From Apodemus sylvaticus (Eukaryota; Chordata; Mammalia; Rodentia; Muridae), in NCBI RefSeq assembly GCF_947179515.1, contig NC_067490.1:33158925-33222924 (forward strand): a stretch of DNA of 64,000 bases, written 5' to 3'. Made by a program: the position numbers and the translations under genes. The notes under the pieces are model-generated. The model had not been told where the DNA came from and ran no database searches. It worked only from the letters and a program-made list of their open reading frames with translations. Position 1 is the stretch's first letter. Every line of letters begins with the position of its first letter. Shown here piece after piece: positions 25,060-37,445 of the stretch.

Positions 25060-25205
25060 CCATGCTGGTATATGAGCGCACAAACCCTGATCATTTACAA
25101 AAGTCCTATCTCTCCTTCTGCCATATCTCATTCTGGGGATTGAACTCAGGTTGCCAAGATGGACAGCAAGAATTTTGGCCCATTGAATCATCTTGATAGC
25201 CATAT
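25060..25205 (-). mobile_element. B2/B3-type SINE fragment
   Basis: 'ctggggattgaactcaggtt' and 'gcccattgaatcatcttgat' correspond to the reverse complement of the tRNA-derived head of B2/B3 SINEs ('atggctcagtgggt ... gttcaaatcccag'). Diverged. Confidence 0.6.
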
Positions 25206-25284
25206 TTCTACTTATCTTATTTTTGTTGTGTTCTTTAACTATCATACAGTATTAGGCAATTTAAAGTAATAAAAATAACTTTAT

Positions 25285-25475
25285 AAGTCCCCCTCCATTT
25301 GTCTTTATCTCTCTGTCTTCCTCTGTCCCCTTTTCTCCCCACATTCTATCTGTGCTCCTTTCAATATTGTTTTCCTCTCTCTTTCTATGTTCCTTTCCTT
25401 CTCTCTGTCTATTCCTCTGACTCTGTGTCTGTGTCTATCTCTGTCTCCGTGTCTTTTCCTGTTTCTCTGTGTCTC

Positions 25476-25526
<51 letters not shown>

Positions 25527-25539
25527 GTCTCTCTCTCTG

Positions 25540-25599
<60 letters not shown>

Positions 25600-25604
25600 T
25601 GTGT
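25285..25604. repeat. CT-rich tract with (CTGT)n, (CT)n and (GT)n cores
   Basis: A 320-base pyrimidine-rich tract. The perfect core is (TGTC)n at about 25,476-25,517, then (CT)n, then (GT)n, ending directly at the 3' side of the ID-like SINE at 25,606. The Ser/Leu/Cys and Arg/Glu/Thr frames are translations of this tract. Confidence 0.95.
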
Positions 25605-25605
25605 A

Positions 25606-25680
25606 TTTTACTGAGGATTGAATCCAGTGTCTCATGCATGGTAGACAAGCACTCTACCACTGAACTATAACTCCAGACCT
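25606..25680 (-). mobile_element. ID-type SINE (tRNA-like head)
   Basis: Read on the minus strand it gives 'gttcagtggtagagtgcttg' and then 'ggattcaatcctcag', the A-box and B-box part of ID/B4-type SINEs. Its tail side abuts the microsatellite at 25,285-25,604. Confidence 0.75.
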
Positions 25681-25774
25681 GTTACAATACTTTTAAACAA
25701 AAATTATATCATTTTCGGTAAGTGCTTGCCTCCTCAAATTTTAAGTTATTGTGCTAACTAGATGCTTTCCTGAC

Positions 25775-25805
<31 letters not shown>

Positions 25806-27544
25806 CCCTTCTGTCCTTTGTTTCCTAAAGAAAATCTTCAGACTTTTTCTATAGCAACATAAGCTGAGCAATGCCGAGCAAAGCAAGAAAAATTACTCAG
25901 CCTGATCTCCCTTCTCAGAAATTTGCATCCACTAAAGCATTCCCGGCATCACTTCTTCAACTTCTGCCATCACTGAAGCACACTGTTGAAAACCCTCCTG
26001 AGCGGAATAAAGAGAGCAGATGAATGAACGGAACAGATTAGGATGCTATTTCCTTCTTTTGTTGGTTGCAAAATGCGCCATATGGACACATCACAATGCA
26101 CTACAGACATCTGAATCTCTGATAAAGTTTTATTTTTTTAAGAATGACATAAAGTACTCCTGATGAATGAACTTTGAGCATTAAGTGATGAATGGCTTTT
26201 GAAAAGCCATCTTTTTAGAAGTTACATCAAGTTTCTACCATAAGCAGTTAAGTTCTGTTTAAGTGGCTCATACGGCAGGGTTCTGAATAAGTCTCATGCT
26301 GCCATAAAATCTTAGGGTGAAGTAAAACTTACAGATGCTGGTTTTTAAATATGTACACTCTTAAAGGATTTACAAATTAACATTTTAATCAACTGTCAGT
26401 CTTTTTTAAAACTTTGGTCTTTAAAAGAAATGGCAGCATAACGTGTTACTGAGTGCTATCATTTCTTATGGACACTGCTAAACAACATTACTCTAAACTA
26501 ACAGAAGACACTAATTGGCAAAATAATATATTTGGATCAATGGTTTATTGAGAGGCATTTTCTTAATGCTGTGCATGTGCACACACAGAGAAATAATTCT
26601 AAACTATTTTTGTTCTGTGGATAGTGCAAGCTTCAGAAATACAGGTGTAGGCATCAATGTGTTAGCTTTGGAAGGCTTTACATAAACAGGAGCTGGTAAA
26701 CGGGGCAGGGGTGGCAATAAATAAACCTCAAGCACTGAAAAAAAATGGCAGGAATATGCTTCAGATAGAACTAATGACAGCTAACCTGTAAGATAGAGTA
26801 TGTGGAACAGCATTCTGTTGAAATGACTTTCTTTCACATAATAAATACCTGAAATATTATTTTAAAATAGATGCCCAGACTAAGAAAATTCTCAAGTTAA
26901 ACAATAATACATGGTTGCAGTAGAACCAAGTGAGGTAGATAAGATACTAGAATAACTTTTTGAACTGAGGCCATGTCCTTATTAGCTAGGCAGAATGGAT
27001 TCAATATCCATAGACTTATAAAGTTTTTTAGATTGTTATACCAAAGTCATAAACTTTCCCTATAAGATTCAACACAATTAATTCTCAGTCCCACCTCCAT
27101 CTTAGATTTTTTCCCACAGATCTGACTATCTCAAACATGCAGAAAAGAGAGAAACCATGGCTTAGACTCTGGAATTTGAATCTTCCTTTCAGAAATGTCC
27201 ACAGAATACATGCCTGGAGTCTCAATATATTGATATTTAGAGGGGATTCAAATTAAGGAGTAAATATAGGTACCTAAAACTTATATATTTATATCTTAAA
27301 CATCAGTCAGAAGGAGATGAAAATCATTTCAAAAGAAGCTCCTGTTGTCTCAGAAGTGTTTTGTAGACTAAACTACCAGGAAGGAGCATCATTACTGAGA
27401 AGCAGCACAAGAGCACAGAACCCATAACTCCTTGCTGGTGGATGAGAGCGTGTTTACATCTGGAACACAATAGCACTGTGCTGACCATCTGTAATGGGGG
27501 AGTGCTTGTAATGAGGTCTACATAGCTCAAGTTTGCCTTGTGTT
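25681..27544. other. No gene seen; (CA)n at 25779-25804; apparently single-copy
   Basis: No repeat family is recognised apart from a short CA run. The 26,040-26,450 part is free of repeats and low-complexity DNA and is a reasonable place to look for conserved non-coding sequence, but I cannot measure conservation. Confidence 0.45.
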
Positions 27545-27620
27545 TTCTAAGTCTTCCTGTCTTTACCTACTGAGCACTGAGATTATAGACCTCAGTGGGT
27601 ATGGAGTACCATACCCAAAT
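27545..27620 (-). mobile_element. B1/B4-type SINE fragment, degenerate
   Basis: 'cttcctgtctttacctactg' followed by 'agcactgagattatagacc' resembles reverse-strand B1 ('ctgcctcagcctcctgagtgctgggattacag'). Short and decayed. Confidence 0.45.
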
Positions 27621-28311
27621 ACAAACATCTTTTAAAAGCTGGAAAATAAAAGCATGGTAGACAGAGTATATTTTAAAGCAACCAAATACAATTATGTAAG
27701 AAAATTTAAAAAACTTATTCATAGATCAATAACAAAAGGTTAAGGGGAAGACATTATAAACTAGAAGCTGGGTTTGAAGAAGTGATACTCACAGATGAGG
27801 ATGGCCCAGAAAGATAAAGGAACAGAGAAATAAGGAAACAAAAGTAAGAGACCAGAACAATGACAGCTAGGAGGCACTGCACAGTTCCACTTGGACTACA
27901 GGGATGCAAGCAGAGTTAATAGTTAAAAGAATGGAAGTTGAGTATTGTCTAGGGCCTCTCAGCTTTTCTAATCCATGAAGTCCAAATCCCAAAACAACAT
28001 AAACATCCACCATAAAAACCCTTAGGAAGAAATTGTGTGACTTCCGGTCTAAGCCAATGCCCTGAGCAGACTTTGGGTGCTAGTTGCGCACGCAATCCCA
28101 TAACACCCAGAGAAAGCTCCACTCCCATGTGCTCTAACATGCCCAAGGTGATAGGATCACAGAATCTCAGGATGACCTAATGCTAGGGACTCTAGAGTCA
28201 ACCAATCTGACATAGTTCATGTTGTTTAAGAAGAATAAACAAGGTGCTACAAAATTTAGGACATGGGTTATGTTAAACCTGTATTACAAGCAAAACTGGA
28301 ATATTCACATT
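27621..28311. other. No gene seen
   Basis: Unassigned sequence. The 65-codon minus-strand frame at 27,949-28,146 has no family signal. Confidence 0.5.
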
Positions 28312-28778
28312 CAGCTGACCTTTGAACTGTGTGCTTCATATACATGGATTCAACCATTCATAGACCAAAATGAAATTAATTTTACAAGAACTGCACTGGT
28401 ACTGAACATGCAGACGTTCCTGCCACCATTTTGTACTTTACACAGTGTAACTACAATTTACTTATAATTTACGTTGTTCTATGTCTCAGTTATGCAGAAA
28501 TAACTTAAAGTGCACAAGAAAATTGCTTGGCTTATCAGTAAATACTGCATCATTGTATATAAGGACCCCGGGGTTCTCTCGGCTTCTATATGTCAAGCTT
28601 TGGGTACATACTATGGATCACTTGTGGACTCCAAGCATGACACCTGGCCAGCATTCCAGTCACACAGATGAGAACCTGATGCTTTCTACAACTTTCTGTA
28701 AAAATTCTCCCAAATATCTTCTATCTATGGCTGGCTGAACCCCCAAATACCAAACTCCCAAACAATGAGAAACAACTG
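28312..28778 (+). mobile_element. TcMar-Tigger-type MITE, diverged
   Basis: Begins 'cagctgacctttgaactg' and continues with 'catggattcaaccattcat', 'tactgaacatgcagacg', 'cagtgtaactacaatttact' and 'catcattgtatataagga', the ordered landmarks of MER2/Tigger-like elements. It ends at 'caactg' (28,773-28,778), the partner of the starting 'cagctg'. The last 200 bases are less clear. No transposase is encoded. Confidence 0.6.
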
Positions 28779-29194
28779 ATACATGGTTGTATGAGTAATT
28801 GCATTAGTTTTAAAAGGATTAAATATGTTCCTTTTAGACACTATACTGTCAGAAGAAGTTACAAAGAAAACAATAGCTAAATGCTTTTTATGCAAAACAA
28901 ACCAATTCTTCTAGGAAGATGGAAGAGACGTACTTTCCCCTACTGTGCTATTTGTGGGGGAAAACACTCTTCCAGCAAAGAATGCATATTAATATATATG
29001 TATATGTATATATATTTATATATATATGCATTCTAATTTATATATTGATATAAAATGAGAGACGACTGACCTGCTAGGGTCCTGCTTAGAACTTCTATGT
29101 CACGGAGGATTCCTTAAGTTTTCCCTTTTGCTTCATACACTTAAGCGTGAAGACAACAAACTGGAAATGTCTAAGGTGCAACAAGAAACTCAAA
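28779..29194. other. No gene seen; AT-rich patch at 28988-29050
   Basis: An imperfect AT-rich alternating stretch lies at 28,988-29,050. Nothing else is recognised. Confidence 0.5.
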
Positions 29195-29294
29195 AGCAAC
29201 TGAGGATGTACTTTAACATGTACTTGTTTAACACATGCAACGTCCTGGGTTTGATCAAGCACAAGAAAAGCAAAGGAAGCAAAAATAAATAAAT
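29195..29294 (+). mobile_element. ID/B4-type SINE fragment
   Basis: 'cgtcctgggtttgatcaagc' matches the B-box part of ID-type SINEs ('ggccctgggttcgatccccag'), and an 'aaaaataaataaat' tail follows. Confidence 0.5.
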
Positions 29295-32200
29295 CTGGTC
29301 TCTCTAGTATACAACCAGGAAAATATCAACCAAACAAGAAAAACAAACACAAACATAAAACCTTGCCCTTAGACAATATGTGTTTAACTCTGAGCAAACA
29401 CTTTGAAGAATAAAAGCAGTCAGCCTATCTTTGCCCTAAAAGGGCATGTGTGAAGCTTCGATTTTGACCCTTCTGAATCGCTGTTGAAACACTACAATCT
29501 CCCAGGCCTAAAGAAATGGGGTCAGAAAGTCCAGTAACAGAACATGGGCTGTTTCTAAATCTGTTGCCTGTCTGTTGCAGATTCCCCTAAGCCTGAAGAA
29601 GTTAGGCAAGGCAGCAAGCTATTCCCCATGCTTGCCTGCAGAGTTCTTTGGCACCACAGTGGGACTTAGCAAATCTTAAAAAATAGCACTGGGCATTTCC
29701 ATGACTATGAATGCCATCTGTTAGGATTATGGCATTTCCTTCAGAAAGCACAACAGTAATGATTACAAAATGCTTCTATTAGAATCCCCCGTGAGTCAGT
29801 CACTCGGAAGCAAAACAAAGCTTCAACACCCCAAGTTAATATAAAGCATAATCCATTATTGCTTCTCCCTAGTATTTTGCTCCGCCAGGGCTGTTTTAGA
29901 CTCTTTTCCCAGCACTAATAAAAATATCCTAGTGGGACTCATCACTCTTTCTCTCTCAGGAGAAGGTAAACGACCATGTTAGAGAATCTAAGGCAAGGCT
30001 CTCTTTACCTGTCACCAGTCATTAAAGTAGAACAACAAGCCAAGGGTTTCCACACCTGTTCTTCATTCACTTCGGATAGGAAAATCAAACAAAACAAAAC
30101 AAAAATCCTCCCATTTACTACTCATTATGTGGTAACATAGACAGTATCTCCAGGCAGGACATCAAGAAGTTCCACAGATTTTTCTTCCACATGCCTACCT
30201 CCTGGATGTAGGATTAAGAGAAGACTGTGGCTATGATGCTGCATCTCTCAGTCACCACCAACAAGGGCACACGGTGCAGTTGTCAGTGCCTTGAACCTGG
30301 AGTCAAGGCCTCTCAAGAACAAAACTTGATCGCTAGAACCCTAGCCCGTAAAGGACTTTTCAAACAGTGTCATTAGAAGGGATCTGCCCATGCTTTCAGA
30401 ACTCAAGTGCCCAGCAATTGACCTGCTAAGCATGTTCCTCTCACCCACCATCACTGCCGGGACACTGAGGGGGAGAAGCTATATTGTTAAAGGGTTTGTT
30501 TTATTTTAAGCCTAAAAGATCAATCACATGGTATGCATGCAGTCTTCCTTACCGGAAGACCTTTTTATTCCAGGCTATAATCTAAGAGACCTAAAATTTG
30601 GCTGCCTGCGCTGCTGGAAGCCTTTCCATTGAACAACAGTCTTTAAAAAAAAAAAAATACCTCTCTGCATTTTGGTTTTCATCTCTTCAGCAGAGCAAAT
30701 TACCCTATCAGCCTGTGGAGAAGTGGGAGGTTATTGTTCATGAAACTATGAAAGAGCACCACACAGCAATGCAAATGAAAAGCTAGAAGTCTGTTTCGCT
30801 CGGTAAAGCGTAGCCTAGAAAATACTCAGTTCTCAGAGGGAGGAGAAAAGGAATATCCTGCAGCATTAACATAGAAAGTTTGAAGAAGAATATTAGCCCT
30901 GTATTTAAGGAAAGTGAGAAACAGCTACTGAACTCAGTGTTTCTGTCAGTCCAAGGCTACCTTTTAAGGATGGTTTGTTATCATGGGGCAAAATGGATGT
31001 TTTCTGCCTGTCTGACCAAGAAAGGTATGTCAATCCCCATTTCTATAGCTTCTACTTGGAACATACTGAGGGAAGTCTATAAAAAAAAAACACGGAAAGA
31101 TGTTATTGTCCAGCATTCAGCCAGGCTTGAATTTCCTGTTCCAGCTCATTGGCAGAGAACTATGACATCACATTTTCTCTAGGCAGCGGGGCCTTCTGTT
31201 ATAGATGTAGCACAGGATCAGCTGGAGAATATCCAGAGAGCCATTCTAGTTTCCTGGATAACCTAATGGATGTTCAGTAAATTCACTCTAGTTTTAAAAA
31301 CTAGTGAGTAGTTCAGTTAAGTTTAGCTCCTCCATGGCCTTGGGTAGATTTTAATGGAATACTTAAGCTTTCGATAAACAGTAAATGCAATTCTCAAGAC
31401 AGCATAGTGCGAAAGGAGTCTTCACATTTGAAGACCAATTGTACTTCTTTGTATGGTCAGGCTGCTTGGAACTAATAAATTGTTACAAGGGTCAGGTAGA
31501 GAATCATCCAAGACAACAGCAGAGGTAAAAAGGACACAGATGTAATAGACTATAGACATTTTAAGAACATTTTAAGTCCATCTCTGAAGTTTTTTCCTAC
31601 CTCCCCTGCAGTGCTGGTATAGTCCTTGATGTCTGATAGTGTAATATCTTCAACTGTTTATTTCCATCCATTGGACTTGGACTCACAAAGGATTAACTCT
31701 TGACTCATATGTGCTTATATGACAGTAGTTTAGGATAGATGCTATCACTCAGTAAATGTCTGGTGGATAAACAAAAGATATTTTCTTGGGGATCATCAAC
31801 CTGGAGAAAACAGAATATCTGTTTTTACTCCCATGTTGCTTGACCTAGCTGATGAATGATCACAAACACAGACTAATTAAAACCAGTCTAAACACAGTTC
31901 CTAGTCTCAATGGGCCTCCAGTTAAACTCAACAGTTTCAGCATTTTTACTCCTCTGTGGTCTATTCTAGGCCCTATGAAGCTGTTTCAAGCTTTTAATCT
32001 TCTCATTATAGAGACAGTCTCTCATGTACTGTGTGGATGCATCCCCTGTCAGTAAAGAGCTGGTGGCCTCTTAGCTGAGGCAGGAAATGGAGGATTCACG
32101 GAATCTAGCAGATTCACGAAACTGAGGAAAGCTAACTAGCTGTGTGGCAGACATAAACTAGAAAAGACAGGTTATATAAGTTACCAGCTACGTGGGGAAT

Positions 32201-32591
32201 GAGCCAAAGCTTACAGCCTAGACATTTATTCATAAATAATTAAGACCCAGAGTTGTTCATATGGGAAGAAAGAACAAGTAGAAAAATCTCATGGCTATAT
32301 GCCATAGATTCCATAATCTGACTACAAACAGAAGTAATAGCGTAATAAAAATTAGAGGACATCAGTGCCAATTTCTGCAGCTTTCTTCTTTGTCTCCTTG
32401 CTTTTTTTTATATAATTCTATCCTCATCTTCTACTCCTGGTTTTTCAGAAGAAAATGGTATATTTCTTTCAATTGTGAGCCACCTATATGTAGAAGGATC
32501 TATTCCTCGGGCTGCAGTAGTCCTCTCCATCAATGAGCAACCTAACTGCTTGCGTACACGTATGTACATGTTTACATGTGTGTGTGTACAT
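29295..32591. other. No gene seen; largest repeat-poor block in the window
   Basis: About 3.3 kb in which I recognise no transposon. The 29,440-30,000 part contains a TGAGTCA AP-1-like heptamer at about 29,792 and several TAAT motifs. Open frames at 30,598-30,786 and 30,880-31,182 resemble no known protein and lack splice or start context. It may include regulatory DNA, but this is not demonstrable from one sequence. Confidence 0.4.
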
Positions 32592-32842
32592 AAGGAGACC
32601 AGAGGTCTGCATTGATGGTTCAGTCATTTTTATGTTATTGTTTTAAGATTTAAGATTTATCATGAAACCTGAGGCTCATTGATTCAATTGGACTAGCTAT
32701 TAAATTCCATCACCCCCCCCCCCCCAAATCTGCCTCCCTGGAACTGCAGTTATAGAAATATCGTTGATCCTGGCTTTATATGCTGGTTCAGGAAATCAAA
32801 CTCAGTTTTCCATGCTCGCATTCATAGCAAACATGTGGCCCC
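32592..32842 (-). mobile_element. Old rodent SINE-class repeat (B3/B4-like)
   Basis: 'aggagaccagaggtctgcat', 'gaggctcattgattcaattg', 'cctccctggaactgcagtta' and 'ggttcaggaaatcaaactca' follow the order of a common rodent repeat ending in a reverse tRNA-like SINE head. A C-run at 32,711-32,725 lies inside. Confidence 0.55.
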
Positions 32843-33024
32843 CAATTCGTCTCTGCAGCCTCCCATTTTCATTCTTTAATTTCCTCTATATCCACAGAGA
32901 GAACTTTGAAATAAATATATATCCCCCTAGTTACAACATCAGTTTCTAGGTCTGAACCCTAAGCAATACCTTCAAGCAACAGTTTTCCCTTGAAGTGATT
33001 GGAAATGGTAATCCATGTCTTTAA

Positions 33025-33110
33025 AATTTTAGGAGAGAATTAAATGAGAATGTGTATATCAAGGACTCAGCCTAGAGTCTGGATATTTACTAAGTATAAT
33101 TCCTCTCATT
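33025..33110 (+). mobile_element. MIR 3' fragment
   Basis: 'gagagaattaaatgagaatg' followed by 'ggatatttactaagtataat' fits the final third of MIR ('gaggattaaatgagataatg ... acatagtaagtgctc'). Confidence 0.45.
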
Positions 33111-33689
33111 TTGTCTTCCCCCTCAAGAATTAAATGACTCTCAGGACCTCTCTATCCCATTTTGACTACAGTGCTTCTGTTCTTTCATCTGTGAAATATG
33201 CATCTAGAGTTCTCCTGACATTGGTCCCTGAGCCCATTGCAATCTTCTCCTCCCCATCTCTTCTGCAGAAACTTCTGTAAGAAATGAAGCTAAGACTCTC
33301 AATCACTGTGCATTTCTCAGTTGTTTTTTTCTAAGAATGCTATGGAATGAATCATGGGAAAGATGACAGAAATCCACAAATAAAGGATACCTCACCCTGG
33401 TTTTACTTCTACTTTTATGACTTTTGCTTTTACCCATATTACTTAAATTTCAAAGGTCCTTGGGAACCTCCTCCTAACTAAATTCCCAGTTTTGAGTATA
33501 AGCCATATCTTAAAGCAGGAGAAAAGGTGTCAGCCTGAATCTACCTGTTAACTAAAATTAGGCTTTCCAGTAAAGCTGACCTCTGGGATGTGTTTTTATT
33601 TATGAACTCTCATAATCAGTGACTATGCCTACATTCTAAGGGTATCATAAGAACATGGAGGGAGCCTTTATTCACTGCACCTGAGAGTA

Positions 33690-33985
33690 TAAGCTAGGAC
33701 AGCCACAATGGAAATTAGAATGGAAATTTCTCACAGAACTAAACATAGAACTTCCATGTGATCCAGATATACCAATCCTGGCATATGTACATCCAAATAA
33801 CTCTATATCATACCACAAAGATATTTACACTTCTGTGCTTCTTGTCACTCTGTTCATAAGACCAAGGAAATGGAATCAGTCTAGATGTCCACCCAATGGT
33901 GAATAAATAACCAAAACGTAGTACATATACGCAATAGAATTCCATCTGGCTGTGGAGGGAAATGAGATTATTAAAATTTCAATAA
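33690..33985 (+). mobile_element. Old LINE-1 3'-end fragment
   Basis: 'aacttccatgtgatccagat' and 'ggaatcagtctagatgtcca', followed by 'gaataaataaccaaaacg' and 'gcaatagaattccatctgg', retrace the C-terminal ORF2 DNA of an older L1 family. No reading frame survives. The element may continue as 3' UTR toward 34,200. Confidence 0.7.
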
Positions 33986-35864
33986 AATAGGTGGAATTTA
34001 AAAATACTTTATTGAATAAGGTATCCTAGGCTCAGAAAACCAGAAAATGTGAGAGGGAAGTGTGAAATAAACCTAGTATTGAGTGATTAAAAACCAGAAG
34101 GGTCACTTAATAAGCTAGTCAAAAACAAGAGTTTGAGCAGGGAGTATGAGGAGAGAATGTTGTTCTCAGAAGGCAAAAGCCATTAAACAAAAAATCTTAG
34201 TATCAGTGATGGGCTACATCTCCAAGGGTTACTGGTAGTCAGGATTTATGAGGTCCCCAAAATAATACAGAAAATGGTCACTGCTATTGTTTGCCAATCA
34301 AAACTTTGCTATAAGACAGGAAAATTGAGCTGTAACTAGACTGGAAGATTTCTCCTTTTTAAGTGCTCTATATGGTAGTGAAAGGTATCATGCATGCTGC
34401 TAGAAGAGAATTGTTCTCAACATATTTACTCAACTCTAAACCCTGTGTGCTACAATTCTAACTTTCTCAGCAAAAAGAGCCTAGTTGTGTATAGTGGCAA
34501 ATGTGTTATGGAGGTAAACATTGTCTGTTTTTATTGGGTTTGATAGTATTTTTGTTGCTACAAAACCAGTTTAAAACACACAGGATGGAGCTTACAAGCT
34601 TTAGGGGAAAATTACTGCTTTTGTTTTCAAATGTACTTCATATGCTGTCAAACTGACTTTCTAAATAACTATATTTGTGCGCACAGAATAGTTCTACTGT
34701 CAGCTTTGGTCAGGGAAGCTTCTTTTTCAATAGTTGGCTGTGACTGCAGAAACTTGAAACTGGATAAAGTACCAAGGATAAATGACTGTTGAATGTCAAG
34801 CCATAAATAAGACATCTATATTATCCACGCCAAAGCTCAAGGAACATTCATTACAGACTATGGGACAGAAAGGATGTAAAAAACAGAGAAAGTTCCAGAA
34901 CACTGACTTCTGGGCGTGGCAGGGCTATTGTACTCCTTAATGCATGGCAACTGTGATCCTGCATAAGATTTGGCTCTGTTATTGAAAGACGGAGACTGTA
35001 TGTGCCCACAGACACTTCCTGACAGTTCATACAGAAGAAAAGTGTGAGAGACATCATTTTAGAAGTGTAGTCAGTGGTAATATGCGATGTTTCGGTAATA
35101 AAATATTCTCATTTCTGAGAATCCTCCAAAACTCCAATGAAACAAACTGAATCACAAAATAAGCATACACACACACACATACACATAGACACACAGACAC
35201 ACACACAAACACAAACACTTGGGAATTGAAAGCAGAAGTAAGATTAGTTTGGAAGAGAAGGGGCATTGTCAGGAGGAGTGGAGGATAAGAAGGTAATAGA
35301 CAATGAAGACAATCAAAAATATTATCTATGAATATGAAAAATAACAATTAAACCTGCTATTATCTACATTAACCTACCCTAATAAAATAAATTAAGGATG
35401 TCTCATGTTGTCAATCATATGTCTGAAAATAAAAGTTTTTCACTCTAAATCAACTTCTCCACGTAGGCATAAAGCTATTTCATGAAACGTGCTTAGTTGT
35501 TTCATAAACATCACATGTTCTCCCACAGTGCATATTTGGAGACACCAGAGAATCTCAATTTTTATGTTCATACTGACCCTCTACTCCATTCAGTCTCCAT
35601 GTTGTTTCTGAACCTGAGATCAGAATTGTTGACAGCCAGTACTCACAGAATGTGTTAATCAACAATTCATTACTATACTGAGATCCCAGAAGTAGATTCC
35701 TTTATAATGAACCTAGATTTAACTTACAATTTGGACTTCCTGGATGCACCACATTAAGTCAGGAACATATGCCCATCTCCTTCTATACCTATGGATTCCT
35801 TTGTCCTTATTGTAAGAAGATTCAAATAGTATGTATGTATTTAGAAGTATATTGGAAAAAAATG
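33986..35864. other. No gene seen; (CA)n-rich tract at 35166-35217
   Basis: Probably old L1 3' UTR at the left edge, then unassigned sequence and an imperfect CA array. The 97-codon minus frame at 35,054-35,347 is partly a translation of that array. Confidence 0.5.
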
Positions 35865-36080
35865 ATGTTCTGGTTCACTTCTCTGTTGCAATGATAAAGC
35901 TGCCTGGCCCTGGCTGGTACTACCCACAGTGAGCTGGCCATTTTAGCCCACTTAGCAGTTCAGAAAATGTCCCACAGACATGCCCACAGGTCAATCTGAG
36001 GGAACCAATTCCTCAACTGAGCTTTCTTCCCTCTTCTCAGGTGGCTCTCATGTGTGTCAACTGACAAAAATCTAACCAGA
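35865..36080 (+). mobile_element. LTR-like rodent repeat fragment
   Basis: 'ttctggttcacttctctgtt' leads into decayed text ending 'gtgtgtcaactgacaaaaat' and 'ctaaccagaa', similar to the tail of common rodent MaLR-type repeats. Low detail. Confidence 0.4.
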
Positions 36081-36099
36081 AGTTATAGAATTTTATGTG

Positions 36100-36810
36100 T
36101 TATTCGAAATTTATAAGTATATATTAGTTCCTGTAAATGTAACTTTTATTCCTCAGATGTAATTGTCATCTCAGAGTCTCGGATGCTTACTGCTGAATGA
36201 GCTCACACTTTCTAGTTCTGTCTGAACTCTGGCTGGCTGGTTCAACTCAGCTGTTCTGGCTCAAAACTATTATCCAAACTGTGCAACTACAAGACTTGTA
36301 ATGAGCCCAGGTCAGTTTTTTTTTTTTTTTTTTCTGTTTTAACTATCATTAGTCTTATACCTGAAAACTTCTAGCCTCTGTACAATCTAATCTAAGCCAA
36401 CTGATCAACTGGCTTCTTTTGGGTTCTGGCTGAATTTCTCTGCTTAACCTCAAACTAACTCTGGTAGTTTGTTGTAATCGCTGGCTACTTCTCATTTTCT
36501 GGTTCATTCTGTCTTTACTTGAAACCTGTTTCTGCAAATCTATCCTAGTAAAACTGCCTCCTCTCCTTTCTCCTTTGTACTTAACATCACTTAAGTCACC
36601 TCTCCATCTTCCTGTTTTCATGGGTAACCTATCTCTGACTCTTTCTTCAAATCTTTCTCTGATTCGTCACTTGCCCTTAATTAGATGTCACTTTTAACTT
36701 CCTTCTTCAAACTAACTGTGCCTTCATTGTTAGGGATTAAGGGTGTGTACTAAAAGTATGTATGTATTCCAGCCAGAACACAGAGACATGGAAGGCCTTG
36801 GGATACCTTG
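36100..36810 (+). mobile_element. Possible rodent LTR-type repeat with T-run
   Basis: 'gctgctgaatgagctcac'-like text, 'ctggctggctggttcaactc' and 'agctgttctggctcaaaact' occur in the order of a known rodent repeat. A T17 run follows at 36,317-36,333, then a CT-rich segment. An 88-codon minus-strand frame here is incidental. Confidence 0.4.
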
Positions 36811-37164
36811 CCAGAACAGCCACTCATGTTGCTTATTTAAAATCCCTCTACAATTTATACTTATAAATTATACTTAACCATAAAAATGTATACATATTGT
36901 TATGATAATTTGAATTATGCAATAAAGTAAAGTAAGTTGGTAGAAAAACTCAAAATAAAATGCATAAATATGCAAGCAATGCAAACAAATTTAAACAGCA
37001 AATGTCTAAGACATAGAAAGTAGTCATTTTCACTATTAATAAGACAATTGGCAAATAAAAAAATAATAAAATAATGTGTGGTGTTTTTTCTTGTCAAGTT
37101 AAGGATTTTTAAATGAAAGCCTACAATGATGTTGAATTAGCTAGATTCCCTAATGCCTTGCTTG

Positions 37165-37445
37165 TAGGAGGAAAAATTGGTACAACTACCCCAGACACTA
37201 ACAAATGGCAACATGCATTGAGTTTCATAATTGCTTATTTCCTCTTTTCCAAGTAATTACCCTTCAGCGAATATGCCCCAAGGACATAACCAGAAATATA
37301 AACACATTTCTGTAAAACAAAAGAACATTTATTACACATTATTTAATAATAGTAAAAATAAAACCCAGAAACAACATGAAAATTTGTCATTAAGGAACTG
37401 ATTACATCTATTGGTGAAACATTATGACAGATATTAACATACCAA
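37165..37445 (+). mobile_element. Ancient LINE-1 (L1M/HAL1-like) 3' fragment
   Basis: 'aaaattggtacaactacccc', 'gaatatgccccaaggacata', 'attatttaataatagtaaaa' and 'attggtgaaacattatgaca' retrace the C-terminal ORF2 region of old L1 families, with no reading frame left. Confidence 0.55.

Noticed and set aside
25299..25670. Serine/leucine/cysteine-rich 123-codon frame
   Set aside because: Translation of the CT/CTGT/GT array and the adjoining ID-type SINE.
25606..25680. tRNA gene on the minus strand
   Set aside because: Only the A-box and B-box text of an ID-type SINE is present. There is no full cloverleaf or anticodon arm, and a microsatellite tail adjoins it.
30880..31182. 100-codon frame in the repeat-poor block
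   Set aside because: No recognised domain, no start context, no flanking splice signals that extend it. A frame of this length is expected by chance in 64 kb.
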